NCBI RefSeq assembly: GCF_015291725.1
Contig: NZ_CP030038.1
Coordinates: forward strand, 6,499,001-6,563,000
Direction: 5' to 3'
Length of the DNA: 64,000 nt
Origin: Bradyrhizobium sp. CCBAU 51765
GTDB taxonomy: Bacteria > Pseudomonadota > Alphaproteobacteria > Rhizobiales > Xanthobacteraceae
In this document: in pieces, positions 1 to 8,459 of the stretch
Layout: each line of letters opens with the position of its first letter
Position numbering within the stretch: the first letter of the stretch is position 1
Notes under the pieces: generated by a model
What the model saw: the letters and a program-made list of their open reading frames with translations, nothing else
The model's database searches: none
What the model was told of the DNA's origin: nothing
Translations under genes and position numbers: made by a program

Positions 1-544
1 GGCCCGGCTTGGTGGCGCACTGGGCGATCATCTGGGGGTGGAAGAAGCGGATCATCGCGGTGCACGAGCAGAGCGCGGCCAGTTGCAGGTCCGGCGCCTC
101 GAACTCGCCGGAGGCGACGCCTTGCGCGATCATCTGGCCCACGACGCCGGCGATGCACTCCATATGGGCGACGCAGACGTCCCAATCCTCCTCCATCGCG
201 ATCGCGACCATCTCGTGCAGCTTGTTGTCGCCGACATAGCGCTCGGTGTTCATGCGATGGATAGTGGTGAGCAGCTCGCGGAAGCGCTCCTTGACCGGGC
301 CGGGCCGGGCCACGATCCGCTGCGCCTCGAGCTCGACCTCGCCCATCAGCGAACGGGCGACCGCCTGATGGATCGCCTTCTTCGATTCGAAGAAGCGATA
401 GACGTTGGCGGGGCTCATTCTGAGCTCCTTGGCGATGTCGCCGACCGTGGTCTTCTGGTAGCCGATCTGGCGGAACAGCCGCTCGGCCACCTCGAGGATA
501 CGATCCCGGGTGTCGCCTTCGATATGTTCCGAAATAAGGGCCAT
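1..544 (-). CDS. TetR/AcrR-family transcriptional regulator (3' end cut by window edge)
   Basis: A DNA-binding repressor, probably controlling the RND efflux genes just upstream on the same strand. The 181 visible codons start with MALISEHIEGDTRDRIL. They contain a classic TetR helix-turn-helix around residues 15-60, with the motifs TVGDIAKELRMSPANVYRFF and ESKKAIHQAV. The ligand-binding helical domain follows and runs off base 1 without a stop. The start at 544 is fixed by an in-frame stop only two codons upstream. The gene lies 34 bp after the RND permease stop, so adaptor, permease and regulator probably form one operon. A perfect inverted repeat at 5127-5152 upstream of the adaptor is a candidate target. 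Family assignment is firm; the regulatory link is inferred from position. Confidence 0.9.
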   Translation of the reverse strand, partial: MALISEHIEGDTRDRILEVAERLFRQIGYQKTTVGDIAKELRMSPANVYRFFESKKAIHQAVARSLMGEVELEAQRIVARPGPVKERFRELLTTIHRMNTERYVGDNKLHEMVAIAMEEDWDVCVAHMECIAGVVGQMIAQGVASGEFEAPDLQLAALCSCTAMIRFFHPQMIAQCATKPG

Positions 545-578
545 CAGTCAGGACTCATCGCTCAGCACTTCATCTCAC

Positions 579-3500
579 TTATTCAGCCGCTTCAGCAAGC
601 GGAATTGCTGGATGTTCATCGCTGCCATGCTGCGGCGCGGCGGGCTGCTCGGGCGTACCGGCCTCGTCCAGGCTCTTGCGGAACCAAAGTGCATAGAGGC
701 CCGGCAGATACAGCAGGGTCAGGAAGGTCGCGACGAACAGGCCGCCCATGATGGTGATCGCCATGGGGCCCCAGAACGCCGACCGCGACAGCGGGATCAT
801 GGCGAGGATGGCGGCGAGCGCCGTCAGCACCACCGGACGGGCGCGGCGGACGGTGGCTTCCACGATCGCCTCGCGCCGGGTCAGGCCGTGGCTGACGTCG
901 GTCTCGATCTGGTCGACCAGGATGACCGTGTTGCGCATGATCATGCCGGCGAGCGCGATCAGGCCGAGCAGCGCCACGAAGCCGAACGGGGCATTGGCGA
1001 CGTTGAGGCCGAGCGAGGCGCCGACGATGCCGAGCGGCGCGGTCAGGAACACCAGGATCAGGCGCGAGAAGCTCTGAAGCTGGATCATCAGCAGCGTCAG
1101 CATCACCATGACCATCACCGGGAAGAGGATGAAGATCGAGGCGTTGCCCTTGGCGGATTCCTCGAACGCGCCACCCGCCTCGATCCGGTAGGCCGGCTCG
1201 AGGTGGTCCTTGATCTCCTTCAGCTTCGGCGCGATCTGGTTGGTGACATCAGGCGCCTGCACGCCGTCGACGACGTCCGAGCGCACGGTGATCGCCATGT
1301 CGCGGTTGCGCCGCCACATGATCGGCTCCTCATGGGCGTACTCTATCTTGGCGATCTGCTGCAGCGGCACGGCAACGCCGTTGCGCGAGGTGATGGTGAG
1401 ATCGCCGACGCCGCCGAGGTCGAGGCGTTCGGACGGGACCGCGCGGGCGACCACGCCGACCTTCTCGATGCCGTCGCGCACGGTCGTGACCTGCGAACCC
1501 GAGATCAGCATCGCCAGCGCCTGCGAGACGTCCTGCGGGGTCAGGCCCATGGCACGGGCACGATCCTGGTCGACGACGAGCTTGAGGTAAGGCGATTGCT
1601 CGTTCCAGTCGAGCTGGACGTCCTTGACGCTCTTGTTCTGTCGCATCACGTCGCGGACCTGGTAGGCGATCTCGCGCACCTTGTTGGCGTCGGGGCCAAT
1701 GACGCGGAACTGGACGGGGAAGCCGACCGGTGGACCGAAGTTGAAGCGGTCGACGCGCACGCGCGCCTCGGTCAGGAAGCCTTCGGCAGCTGCGTTCTCG
1801 ATCTTCGCCTTGATGCGCTCGCGCGCCTCGACGCCCTTGGCGACGATGACGATCTCGGCGAAGGCCTCGTTCGGAAGCTGCGGATTGAGGCCGAGCCAGA
1901 AGCGCGGCGAGCCCTGGCCGACATAGGCGGTGTAGGTCTCGATGTCCTTGTCGTCCTTCAGCAGCGTCTCGGCCTTCTTCACCGCCTTCTCGGTAACGTT
2001 GAAGGCGGTGCCTTCGGGCAGGCGCAACTGAAGGAACAGCTCGGGCCGCTCCGACAGCGGGAAGAACTGCTGTTGCACATGGCCGAAGCCGATGATCGAA
2101 GCGACGAAGACGCCGACGGTTGCGACCACCACGGTGATGCGGTGGTTGACGCACCATCGCACGATGGCGCGCAGGCCCCGGTACATGCGGGTCTCGTAGA
2201 CCGCGTGCGGATCGTGGTTGTGGTGCGCCTTCATGTTCGGGAGCAGCTTGACGCCGATATAGGGCGTGAAGATCACCGCCACGAACCAGGAGGCGACGAG
2301 CGCGATCGCCACGATCCAGAAGATGCTGCCGGCATATTCGCCGACCGCGGAATTGGCAAAGCCGATGGGGAGGAAGCCGGCGGCCGTGACCAGCGTTCCC
2401 GTGAGCATCGGAAACGCGGTCGATTCCCAGGCAAAGGACGCCGCGCGCACGCGGTCCCAGCCCTGCTCCATCTTCACCACCATCATCTCGACCGCGATGA
2501 TGGCGTCGTCGACGAGCAGGCCGAGCGCAATGATCAGCGCGCCGAGCGTGATACGGTGCAGGTCGAGCGACATCGTGTTCATGACGATGAAGACGATGCC
2601 GAGCACCAGCGGCACCGACAAGGCGACCACGATGCCGGTGCGCCAGCCGAGCGCCAGGAACGAGACGAACAGCACGATGACGAGCGCTTCCATGAAGGAA
2701 TGCACGAACTCGCCGACGGCGTGCTCGACCACCTTGGGCTGGTCGGCAATCAGCTTGACGTCGATGCCCTGCGGCACGGCCTTCATGAACTCGTTGGTCG
2801 CCTTCTCGACCTCCTTGCCGAGCTCGAGAATGTTGGCGCCCTTGGCGGTGACGACGCCGATGCCGATCGCGGGCTTGCCTTCCTGGCGCACGACGAAGCT
2901 CGGCGGATCGACATAGCCATGGGTGACGGTGGCGATGTCGCCGAGGCGGAACACGCGGCCGTTGCTCTCGACCGGGGTCTCGGCGACGGCCTTGGCACCG
3001 TCGAGCGCGCCGGTGACGCGCAGCGGCACGCGTTGCGACGAGGTTTCGACCGTGCCGGCCGGCGTCACGTTGTTCTGCTTGGCGAGCGAATCGAACAGCG
3101 CCTGCGGCGTGATGCCGAGGGTCGCGAGCTTGGCGTGGGAGAACTCGACGAAGATGCGCTCGTCCTGATTGCCGTAGACGTCGACCTTGGTCACGCCGGG
3201 CACCTTCAGGAGGCGCTGACGAAAACCTTCCGAGACCTTCTTGAGCTGGGCATAATCGGCGCCGTCGCCGGTCATCATGTACAGGATGGAATCGACGTCG
3301 GAGAACTCGTCGTTGACGACGGGCCCGAGAATGCCGGACGGCAGCTGGCCCTGCACGTCGACCAGCTTCTTGCGCAAGAGGTAGAAGAGATAAGGCACGT
3401 CCTTCGGCGGGGTGTTGTCGCGGAAGGTGACCTGGAGCGCGGTGAAGGCGGGCTTGGAATAGGTCTGCACCTTCTCGAAATAGGGCAGCTCCTGGATCTT

Positions 3501-3716
3501 CTTCTCGATGGGATCGGCGACCTGGGTCTGCATCTCCTGCGCGGTCGCGCCGGGCCATATCACGGAGACGTTGACCACCTTCACCGTGAAGAACGGATCC
3601 TCGGCGCGGCCGAGCTTCTCATAGGAGAAGAAGCCTGCGACGCCGAGCACGATCATCAGGAAGAGAACCAGCGTCGGATGGCTGACGGCCCAGGCCGAAA
3701 GGTTGAAGCGCTTCAT
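579..3716 (-). CDS. RND-family efflux permease (AcrB/TriC-like)
   Basis: Inner-membrane proton-driven pump of the resistance-nodulation-division superfamily. It should work with the adaptor encoded just upstream and an outer-membrane channel encoded elsewhere. The 1045-residue length is normal for the family. The protein opens with a membrane helix (SHPTLVLFLMIVLGVAGFF) followed by a large periplasmic loop. The fourth membrane segment carries the two adjacent proton-relay aspartates in GLLVDDAIIAVEMM, and the duplicated second half has the matching helix cluster near MRNTVILVDQIETD. ATG 3716 was chosen over an in-frame ATG 30 bp upstream because a GGAGAGAG ribosome-binding site sits directly before it. 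The substrate cannot be read from sequence; multidrug or solvent export is typical of the family. Confidence 0.93.
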   Translation of the reverse strand: MKRFNLSAWAVSHPTLVLFLMIVLGVAGFFSYEKLGRAEDPFFTVKVVNVSVIWPGATAQEMQTQVADPIEKKIQELPYFEKVQTYSKPAFTALQVTFRDNTPPKDVPYLFYLLRKKLVDVQGQLPSGILGPVVNDEFSDVDSILYMMTGDGADYAQLKKVSEGFRQRLLKVPGVTKVDVYGNQDERIFVEFSHAKLATLGITPQALFDSLAKQNNVTPAGTVETSSQRVPLRVTGALDGAKAVAETPVESNGRVFRLGDIATVTHGYVDPPSFVVRQEGKPAIGIGVVTAKGANILELGKEVEKATNEFMKAVPQGIDVKLIADQPKVVEHAVGEFVHSFMEALVIVLFVSFLALGWRTGIVVALSVPLVLGIVFIVMNTMSLDLHRITLGALIIALGLLVDDAIIAVEMMVVKMEQGWDRVRAASFAWESTAFPMLTGTLVTAAGFLPIGFANSAVGEYAGSIFWIVAIALVASWFVAVIFTPYIGVKLLPNMKAHHNHDPHAVYETRMYRGLRAIVRWCVNHRITVVVATVGVFVASIIGFGHVQQQFFPLSERPELFLQLRLPEGTAFNVTEKAVKKAETLLKDDKDIETYTAYVGQGSPRFWLGLNPQLPNEAFAEIVIVAKGVEARERIKAKIENAAAEGFLTEARVRVDRFNFGPPVGFPVQFRVIGPDANKVREIAYQVRDVMRQNKSVKDVQLDWNEQSPYLKLVVDQDRARAMGLTPQDVSQALAMLISGSQVTTVRDGIEKVGVVARAVPSERLDLGGVGDLTITSRNGVAVPLQQIAKIEYAHEEPIMWRRNRDMAITVRSDVVDGVQAPDVTNQIAPKLKEIKDHLEPAYRIEAGGAFEESAKGNASIFILFPVMVMVMLTLLMIQLQSFSRLILVFLTAPLGIVGASLGLNVANAPFGFVALLGLIALAGMIMRNTVILVDQIETDVSHGLTRREAIVEATVRRARPVVLTALAAILAMIPLSRSAFWGPMAITIMGGLFVATFLTLLYLPGLYALWFRKSLDEAGTPEQPAAPQHGSDEHPAIPLAEAAE

Positions 3717-3892
3717 CGCTCTCTCCGAAAGAAGATCCAGTTGCAAATACGACAGCCGCTCTATTCAATCCGTCGTCGCGAGGCAGCGAAGCAATCCAGG
3801 GGGCTGGGCAGGTTCTGGATCGCTTCGCCGCTTCAGCCTTTGCTTAGGGACAAAGGCCGAAACTCACCTCACACGACGTAACTCTATTCCTG

Positions 3893-3970
3893 GTCATTCC
3901 GGGGCGCCCGAAGGGCGAACCCGGAATCTCGAGATTCCGGGTCTGGTCCTTCGGACCATCCCGGAATGAC
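3893..3970. repeat. intergenic palindromic repeat between efflux adaptor and permease genes
   Basis: The outer ends GTCATTCCGGG and CCCGGAATGAC pair. Inside are nested hairpins around CCGGAATCTCGAGATTCCGG and GGTCCTTCGGACC. It lies within the putative efflux operon, in the 259-bp adaptor-permease gap, so a transcript would fold here. A shorter relative with the same ends occurs at 17501-17540. It looks like a dispersed REP/BIME-like element of the kind common in Bradyrhizobium. Confidence 0.7.
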
Positions 3971-3975
3971 AGGAA

Positions 3976-5082
3976 CTAGAAACTCAGCGACGACACGACC
4001 CGCACCCGCTGGCCCGGATCGAGCTTCTGCACGCCGAGGGCGACGATCTTGGCACCCTCCTCGACTCCGTCCGTGATGACGACGTCCTTGCTCTCGTAGG
4101 ACTTCACCGTCACCGGCTTCAGCGCGACCGAGCCGTTGTCGTCGACGACGTAGAAGGACGGCTTGCCGCCTTCGTTGAACAGCGCCGACAGCGGCAGCCG
4201 GGCGACGCGCTCGGTTGCGGCGTCAGACAGCGTCAGCGTCGCCGTCATGCCGAGCGAGACCTTGTCGTCGGCCTCGGGCAGCGAGAACTTTGCCAGATAG
4301 GTGCGCGTGGCCGGGTCGGCCGCCGGCGCGATCTCGCGCAGCTTGGCCGCATACTTCTTGTTCGGCTCGGACCAAAGAGTGACGCTGGCGACGCCCGACT
4401 TGGCGCGTCCGACCAGCGTCTCAGGAATCGCGACGACCGCTTCCTTTTCGGCAAAGCGGGCGACACGGATCGAGGCCTGGCCCGCGGCAACCACCTGGCC
4501 GGGCTCGATCAGCGTTGCGGTGACGACGCCTCGGGCGTCGGCGTTGAGCGTCGCGTAGGAAAGGGAATTCTTGGTCAGTTCGACCGAGCGCTCGGCCCGG
4601 TTCAGGCGCGCACGGGCCTCGTCGGCGGCGGCGCGACTCGAATCCAGCTGCGCATCGGTGGTCCAGCCCTTGGCCTTCAGGTCCTTGGCGCGCTGCTCGG
4701 CGGCGGCGGCCTGGGCCAGCACACCGGTCGCGGCAGTCTGCTCGGCGACGGCCTGCTCGGCCTGGAGCTTCAGGTCGACCTCGTCGAGGGTGGCCAGCGG
4801 CTGGCCAATTTCGACCGTCTGGCCGACTTCGACCAGGCGCTTGGCAACCTTGCCGGCGACGCGGAAGCCGAGATCGCTCTCGATCCGCGGCCTGATGGTG
4901 CCGACGAAGCTGCGCTCCGGCGTCTCGGCACTATAATGCGCGGTCGCAACCAAAACCGGCCGCGGCGGCTCGGCCTTCTCGGCGACAGTATCATTGCACC
5001 CGGCCAGGGCTGCGGCCATCAGAGCCAGCGACACACCCGCCAAGAGCTTGGAATAGCTGGATAAAACCGACCGGACGAACAT
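3976..5082 (-). CDS. RND efflux periplasmic adaptor (membrane fusion protein, lipoprotein)
   Basis: HlyD/AcrA-type adaptor that bridges the inner-membrane pump and an outer-membrane channel. The 368-residue protein has a lipoprotein signal with lipobox LAGC near residue 29, so it is probably anchored by an acylated cysteine. A barrel-sandwich (lipoyl-like) half follows (GFRVAGKVAKRLVEVGQTVEIG), then an alpha-helical hairpin rich in Ala, Glu and Arg around residues 100-170. The second lipoyl half (DARGVVTATLIEPGQVV) and a beta-barrel domain come next. ATG 5082 is preferred over an in-frame ATG 18 bp upstream because the AGGAG ribosome-binding site lies between the two. It is first in a probable operon with the permease and the TetR gene. 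Confidence 0.92.
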   Translation of the reverse strand: MFVRSVLSSYSKLLAGVSLALMAAALAGCNDTVAEKAEPPRPVLVATAHYSAETPERSFVGTIRPRIESDLGFRVAGKVAKRLVEVGQTVEIGQPLATLDEVDLKLQAEQAVAEQTAATGVLAQAAAAEQRAKDLKAKGWTTDAQLDSSRAAADEARARLNRAERSVELTKNSLSYATLNADARGVVTATLIEPGQVVAAGQASIRVARFAEKEAVVAIPETLVGRAKSGVASVTLWSEPNKKYAAKLREIAPAADPATRTYLAKFSLPEADDKVSLGMTATLTLSDAATERVARLPLSALFNEGGKPSFYVVDDNGSVALKPVTVKSYESKDVVITDGVEEGAKIVALGVQKLDPGQRVRVVSSLSF

Positions 5083-5126
5083 CGAAGGACACTCCTGCAT
5101 CTCGTTTTGAGGAATGTCGACTAATC

Positions 5127-5152
5127 ACTGACGAAAGTCAATAATCGTCAGT
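5127..5152. promoter_or_regulatory. perfect inverted repeat, candidate TetR operator of the efflux operon
   Basis: The arms ACTGACGA and TCGTCAGT are exact reverse complements separated by 10 bp, 45 bp upstream of the adaptor start codon. A second, overlapping symmetry (TGAC-GAAA-GTCA) lies inside. Size and position fit a TetR-family operator, and a TetR gene is the third gene of the operon. Binding is inferred, not shown. The rest of 5083-5356 shows no gene. Confidence 0.6.
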
Positions 5153-5356
5153 CATCAGGAAAGTGTGATCGTTAAGCGGTGGTCAGGATTGGGACGGCCA
5201 TGTTGCGAAGGTGAGATTGTGGAGTGCGCAAGGGCTCGTCCGCGGAGCCCTGACGGCGAAGGCAGCAATGGGAGGCAAAGCTGAGCGTGCCCACCAACCC
5301 GGCCAACGTAGGGAAAGATGTTGGACACGGCGCGCAGGGGGGCGCGCCCTACAGGG

Positions 5357-6706
5357 CTAACGCCCCAACCGCCCCTGCTCGGCGAACTCGTGCTTGCTGT
5401 CGTGGCCGCCGACGAAGACCAAGATGCCGGCGATCAGGGGCAGCACGGCGAGGACGAGCAAACCGGTCGAGGTCTGCCCCGTGGCTTCCTTGACCCAGCC
5501 GATCAGATAGGGCCCGCCGAAGCCGGCGAGGTTGCCGATCGAGTTGATCAGGGCGATCGCGCCGGCCGCCGCCGTGCCGGACAGCCAGGCGGTCGGCAAC
5601 GTCCAGAACACGCCGAAGCAGCAGAACACGCCGATCGCGGCGACCGTCAGCGCCACCATCGTCAGGGTGGGATCGGTGAGAGAGGAGGAGATGCCGAGAG
5701 CGACGGCGGTGAGCAGCAGCGGTGCACCGACATGCATGACGCGCTCGCGCGTCGCATCCGAATGCCGCGCCCACAGGACCATGGCGATGGTGCCGAACAG
5801 ATAGGGAATCGCGGTAACGAAGCCGGTCTGCGCGTTGGTGAGGCCGAACGCCTTGACGATCTGCGGCAGCCAGAACTGCATGCCATAGAGCGCGCCGACG
5901 AAGCCGAAATAGACCAGGCTGAGTGCAATCACCTTCGGTGACGACAGCGCTTCGCCCAGCGAGAAGTGCTTCACCGCCTGCTTTGCCGCGATCTCCGAGT
6001 CGAGCTTCGCCTTCAGCCAGGCCTTCTGCTCGGCCGAGAGCCAGTCCGCCTTCTCCGGTCTGTCGGTGAGATAGAACCAGGTGACGATGCCGAGCAGCAC
6101 GGAAGGAATGCCCTCGATGATGAACAGCCACTGCCAGCCCTTCAGCCCCATCATGCCGTCGAGCCCGAGCAGCAGGCCCGAGATCGGCGCGCCGATCACG
6201 GTCGAGACCGGAACGGCGATGGCGAAGGCCGCGAGGAAGCGGGCGCGATATTGGGCCGGATACCAGTAGGTGAGATAGAGGATGATGCCGGGGAAGAAGC
6301 CGGCCTCGGCGACGCCGAGCAGGAAGCGCAGCACGTAGAAGCTCGTCACGCCGCTGACCATCGCCATCAGTGCCGAGATGATGCCCCAGGTCACCATGAT
6401 CCGGGCGATCCAGCGGCTCGCGCCGAATTTCTCCAGCGCGAGGTTGCTCGGAACCTCGAAGATGAAATAGCCGATGAAGAAGATGCCGGCGCCCCAGGAG
6501 AAGATCAGCGGGGTGAACTTCAGCTCCGCATTCATGGTCAGCGCGGCAAAGCCGAGATTGACGCGGTCGAGATAGGAGAAGAAGTAGGCCAGCACCAGGA
6601 ACGGAATCAGGCGCCAGGAGATGGCGCGGATGGTCGAGGTCTCGATGCCGCTCTTGCTGGCGCTGTTGGCACCGCCGGCAGAACCGGCATAGGTGGTCTG
6701 GCTCAT
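5357..6706 (-). CDS. MFS transporter, anion:cation symporter (ACS)-like
   Basis: Inner-membrane secondary transporter of 449 residues with about 12 predicted helices. After a Ser/Gly-rich N-terminus the first helix reads IPFLVLAYFFSYLDRVNLGFA, the DRVNLGFA signature typical of ACS-family symporters for carboxylates such as tartrate, phthalate or hexuronates. Further family landmarks are GAGIFFIGYFIFEVPSNLAL and the loop after helix 4 with FLLGVAEAGFFPGIILYLTYW. The start at 6706 has a strong GGGGGGAAG ribosome-binding site; an upstream extension to 6832 has none and is not family-like. It is separated from the efflux operon by 274 bp, so probably a separate unit. Substrate unknown. Confidence 0.9.
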   Translation of the reverse strand: MSQTTYAGSAGGANSASKSGIETSTIRAISWRLIPFLVLAYFFSYLDRVNLGFAALTMNAELKFTPLIFSWGAGIFFIGYFIFEVPSNLALEKFGASRWIARIMVTWGIISALMAMVSGVTSFYVLRFLLGVAEAGFFPGIILYLTYWYPAQYRARFLAAFAIAVPVSTVIGAPISGLLLGLDGMMGLKGWQWLFIIEGIPSVLLGIVTWFYLTDRPEKADWLSAEQKAWLKAKLDSEIAAKQAVKHFSLGEALSSPKVIALSLVYFGFVGALYGMQFWLPQIVKAFGLTNAQTGFVTAIPYLFGTIAMVLWARHSDATRERVMHVGAPLLLTAVALGISSSLTDPTLTMVALTVAAIGVFCCFGVFWTLPTAWLSGTAAAGAIALINSIGNLAGFGGPYLIGWVKEATGQTSTGLLVLAVLPLIAGILVFVGGHDSKHEFAEQGRLGR

Positions 6707-6786
6707 GGCTTCCCCCCGGGTTGTTGCTTTTCTAGGGCCGAGTGGCGGTTTTGAGCATCGCGGGCAAAGAGTCAATGGAGCGAGCA

Positions 6787-7263
6787 ATGCGCGGGGCGCA
6801 GCCGGATCAACCTCTTGCGCCGCTCCTGACATCGCTGATCCGCGCCGCCCTCGCCGCGATGGTGATCGTCTGCGGGTTGTGCTTGCGCTGGTACGGCTTT
6901 CCGCTCGGGCTTCCGGCCTTCGTGGTGAAATATGGCGGCTCGCTCTTGTGGGCGACGATGGTGTTCTTGCTGGTCGGGGTTGTGCTGCCGAGGCTGTCGC
7001 GGATGCAGATTGCGGCCATCGCGGTGGCGATTGCGGTCATCGTGGAATTCTCCCGCCTGGTGCACACGCCATGGCTCGATGCGTTCCGGCTGACAGCGGC
7101 CGGCGCGCTGCTGCTCGGTCGCATATTCTCGCTGTGGAATCTGGTCGCCTACCTCATCGGTATCGTCGCCGGCATCTGGCTCGACAGCCGCGTCGCGAGA
7201 AACCGGATTCAGCCCCAGCCGAACACGCTCAATTCGCAACAGGCCGCGTCGACCCGCGAATGA
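6787..7263 (+). CDS. DUF2809-like small membrane protein
   Basis: A hydrophobic protein of 158 residues with about four or five predicted membrane helices. Motifs such as LRWYGFPLGLPAFVVKYGGS, VEFSRLVHTPWLDAFR and LLGRIFSLWNLVAYLIG resemble the DUF2809 (VanZ-like) family of unknown function. ATG 6787 has GGAG at the right distance; ATG 6775 and GTG 6742 are in-frame alternatives. Its 3' end overlaps the convergent LacI-family gene by 35 bp. It diverges from the MFS gene across a short gap of about 80 bp, so the two promoters must lie back to back or overlap. No function can be assigned. Confidence 0.72.
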   Translation: MRGAQPDQPLAPLLTSLIRAALAAMVIVCGLCLRWYGFPLGLPAFVVKYGGSLLWATMVFLLVGVVLPRLSRMQIAAIAVAIAVIVEFSRLVHTPWLDAFRLTAAGALLLGRIFSLWNLVAYLIGIVAGIWLDSRVARNRIQPQPNTLNSQQAASTRE

Positions 7264-8263
7264 TCAATTCCGTCGGCACGGTGAGACCACGGCCGCGCTC
7301 GATCTCCTCGCCGCGCATACGCTCCAGCAGCATGGTCGCGGCATGGCGGCCCATCGCCGCGAGATCCCACGCAATCGCCGTGATCGGCGGCGTGTGCAAT
7401 TCGGCGAGATCCGAATCGCTGCCGGCCACCACCGAAATCCCGTCCCCGACCGCGATGCCCATCGTTCGCAGCGCTCTCAGGCAACCGCCGAGCATATCCA
7501 TCGCCGCGACGAAGAGCGCCGTCGGGGGATCGGCAAGGCTCATCAGCGACGCCGTCGCCCGATAGGCTTCTTCACTCGAGAGCACATTGTCGCGCAGCAG
7601 CCTCGGATCCGGCACGACGCCCGCCGCCGCATAGGCCTCACGAAGTCCCTCGAGGCGGCTGCGCGACGGGAAGGCCTTGGTGTCGCCGACAAGCACGGCA
7701 ATTCGCCGGTGGCCGAGGCCGAGCAGATGGCCCGTAGCAAGGCGCGCGCCCTGGCGATGATCGGCTGTGACGCGATCCAGCGCCTCGATACGATCCCGGT
7801 CGATGAGCAGGACCGGCATCGGCGCCTCCGACAGCGCTTCGCGCACGTCGCGATGCTGCTCATCGGTCAGCGTCATCATCACGCCATCCACCCGGCGCCT
7901 GCGGAAAGCGCTCAACAGGGCGATCTCGACGTCGGGACGATTGGTCGTGCTCGCCAGCAGCAAGGTGTATCCGGCCTCACGCAGGACCGCTTCGGCCTCC
8001 TTGATGAACAGCGCGAAGCGCGGGATGTCGAAATCACGAATGGCGCAGGCGACGAGCCTCGACCGGCCCGCGCGCATGCTCTGGGCCGTGACGTCGACCT
8101 CATAGCCGAGATGCGCCATGGCCCTTTCGACGCGCTCGCGCAGCTCCCTGGTCACCGTGGGATGATCGTTGAGCACACGAGATACCGTGCCGATCGCGAC
8201 GCCAGCCTCCCGGGCGACGTCCCTGACCTTCACGGTTTGCGATCGGCGAGCGTGTGATGCCAT
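7229..8263 (-). CDS. LacI-family transcriptional regulator
   Basis: A 344-residue repressor. The N-terminal LacI helix-turn-helix (VKVRDVAREAGVAIGTVSRV) and hinge region (GYEVDVTAQSMRAGRS) are intact. They are followed by a periplasmic-binding-protein-like sensor domain with the usual DGVMM, DRVTADHRQGARLATGHLL and VAGSDSDLAELHTPPITAI segments. It probably senses a sugar, sugar acid or related small metabolite. It is transcribed divergently from the dehydrogenase at 8460. The 196-bp gap holds two LacI-type palindromes, one close to each gene, so it probably represses both that gene and itself. Family assignment is firm; effector and regulon are inferred. Confidence 0.93.
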   Translation of the reverse strand: MASHARRSQTVKVRDVAREAGVAIGTVSRVLNDHPTVTRELRERVERAMAHLGYEVDVTAQSMRAGRSRLVACAIRDFDIPRFALFIKEAEAVLREAGYTLLLASTTNRPDVEIALLSAFRRRRVDGVMMTLTDEQHRDVREALSEAPMPVLLIDRDRIEALDRVTADHRQGARLATGHLLGLGHRRIAVLVGDTKAFPSRSRLEGLREAYAAAGVVPDPRLLRDNVLSSEEAYRATASLMSLADPPTALFVAAMDMLGGCLRALRTMGIAVGDGISVVAGSDSDLAELHTPPITAIAWDLAAMGRHAATMLLERMRGEEIERGRGLTVPTELIIRGSTRPVAN

Positions 8264-8272
8264 GCCATCTTA

Positions 8273-8284
8273 TGAACCGGTTCA
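8273..8284. promoter_or_regulatory. LacI-type operator 1
   Basis: A perfect palindrome, TGAACCGGTTCA, with the central CG usual for LacI-family operators. It lies 9 bp upstream of the LacI-family start codon, fitting autorepression. Confidence 0.72.
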
Positions 8285-8377
8285 CAGATCACGGCAAGCT
8301 GGCGCGCCCAATTCTGCTGCATAATTGGCCAATCTGCCTCATAGATGCCCTCGAAGGCCGAGCCATGATGAGTTATA

Positions 8378-8393
8378 AATGAACCGATTCATT
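8378..8393. promoter_or_regulatory. LacI-type operator 2
   Basis: AATGAACCGATTCATT shares the core TGAACCG-TTCA with operator 1 and has one mismatch in its symmetry. The centres of the two sites are about 107 bp apart, roughly ten helical turns, which would allow looping. It lies 67 bp upstream of the dehydrogenase start. An in-frame ATG at 8379 falls inside this operator and is therefore unlikely to be the start. Confidence 0.7.
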
Positions 8394-8459
8394 AGCTCCA
8401 CGATAGAACCCGGCACAATGGCCGTGGGCGGTGAAGCGCCGCTCGAGGGAGACCCGTCC

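Noticed and set aside
510..3881. Long plus-strand open frame across the RND permease
   Set aside because: It is antisense to a complete RND permease gene, and its product is repetitive His/Asp/Arg-rich with no domain, a usual shadow in GC-rich DNA.
8379..8459. Longer N-terminus of the DUF1932 dehydrogenase
   Set aside because: It would start inside a LacI operator and adds residues before the Rossmann strand; ATG 8460 has a good ribosome-binding site.
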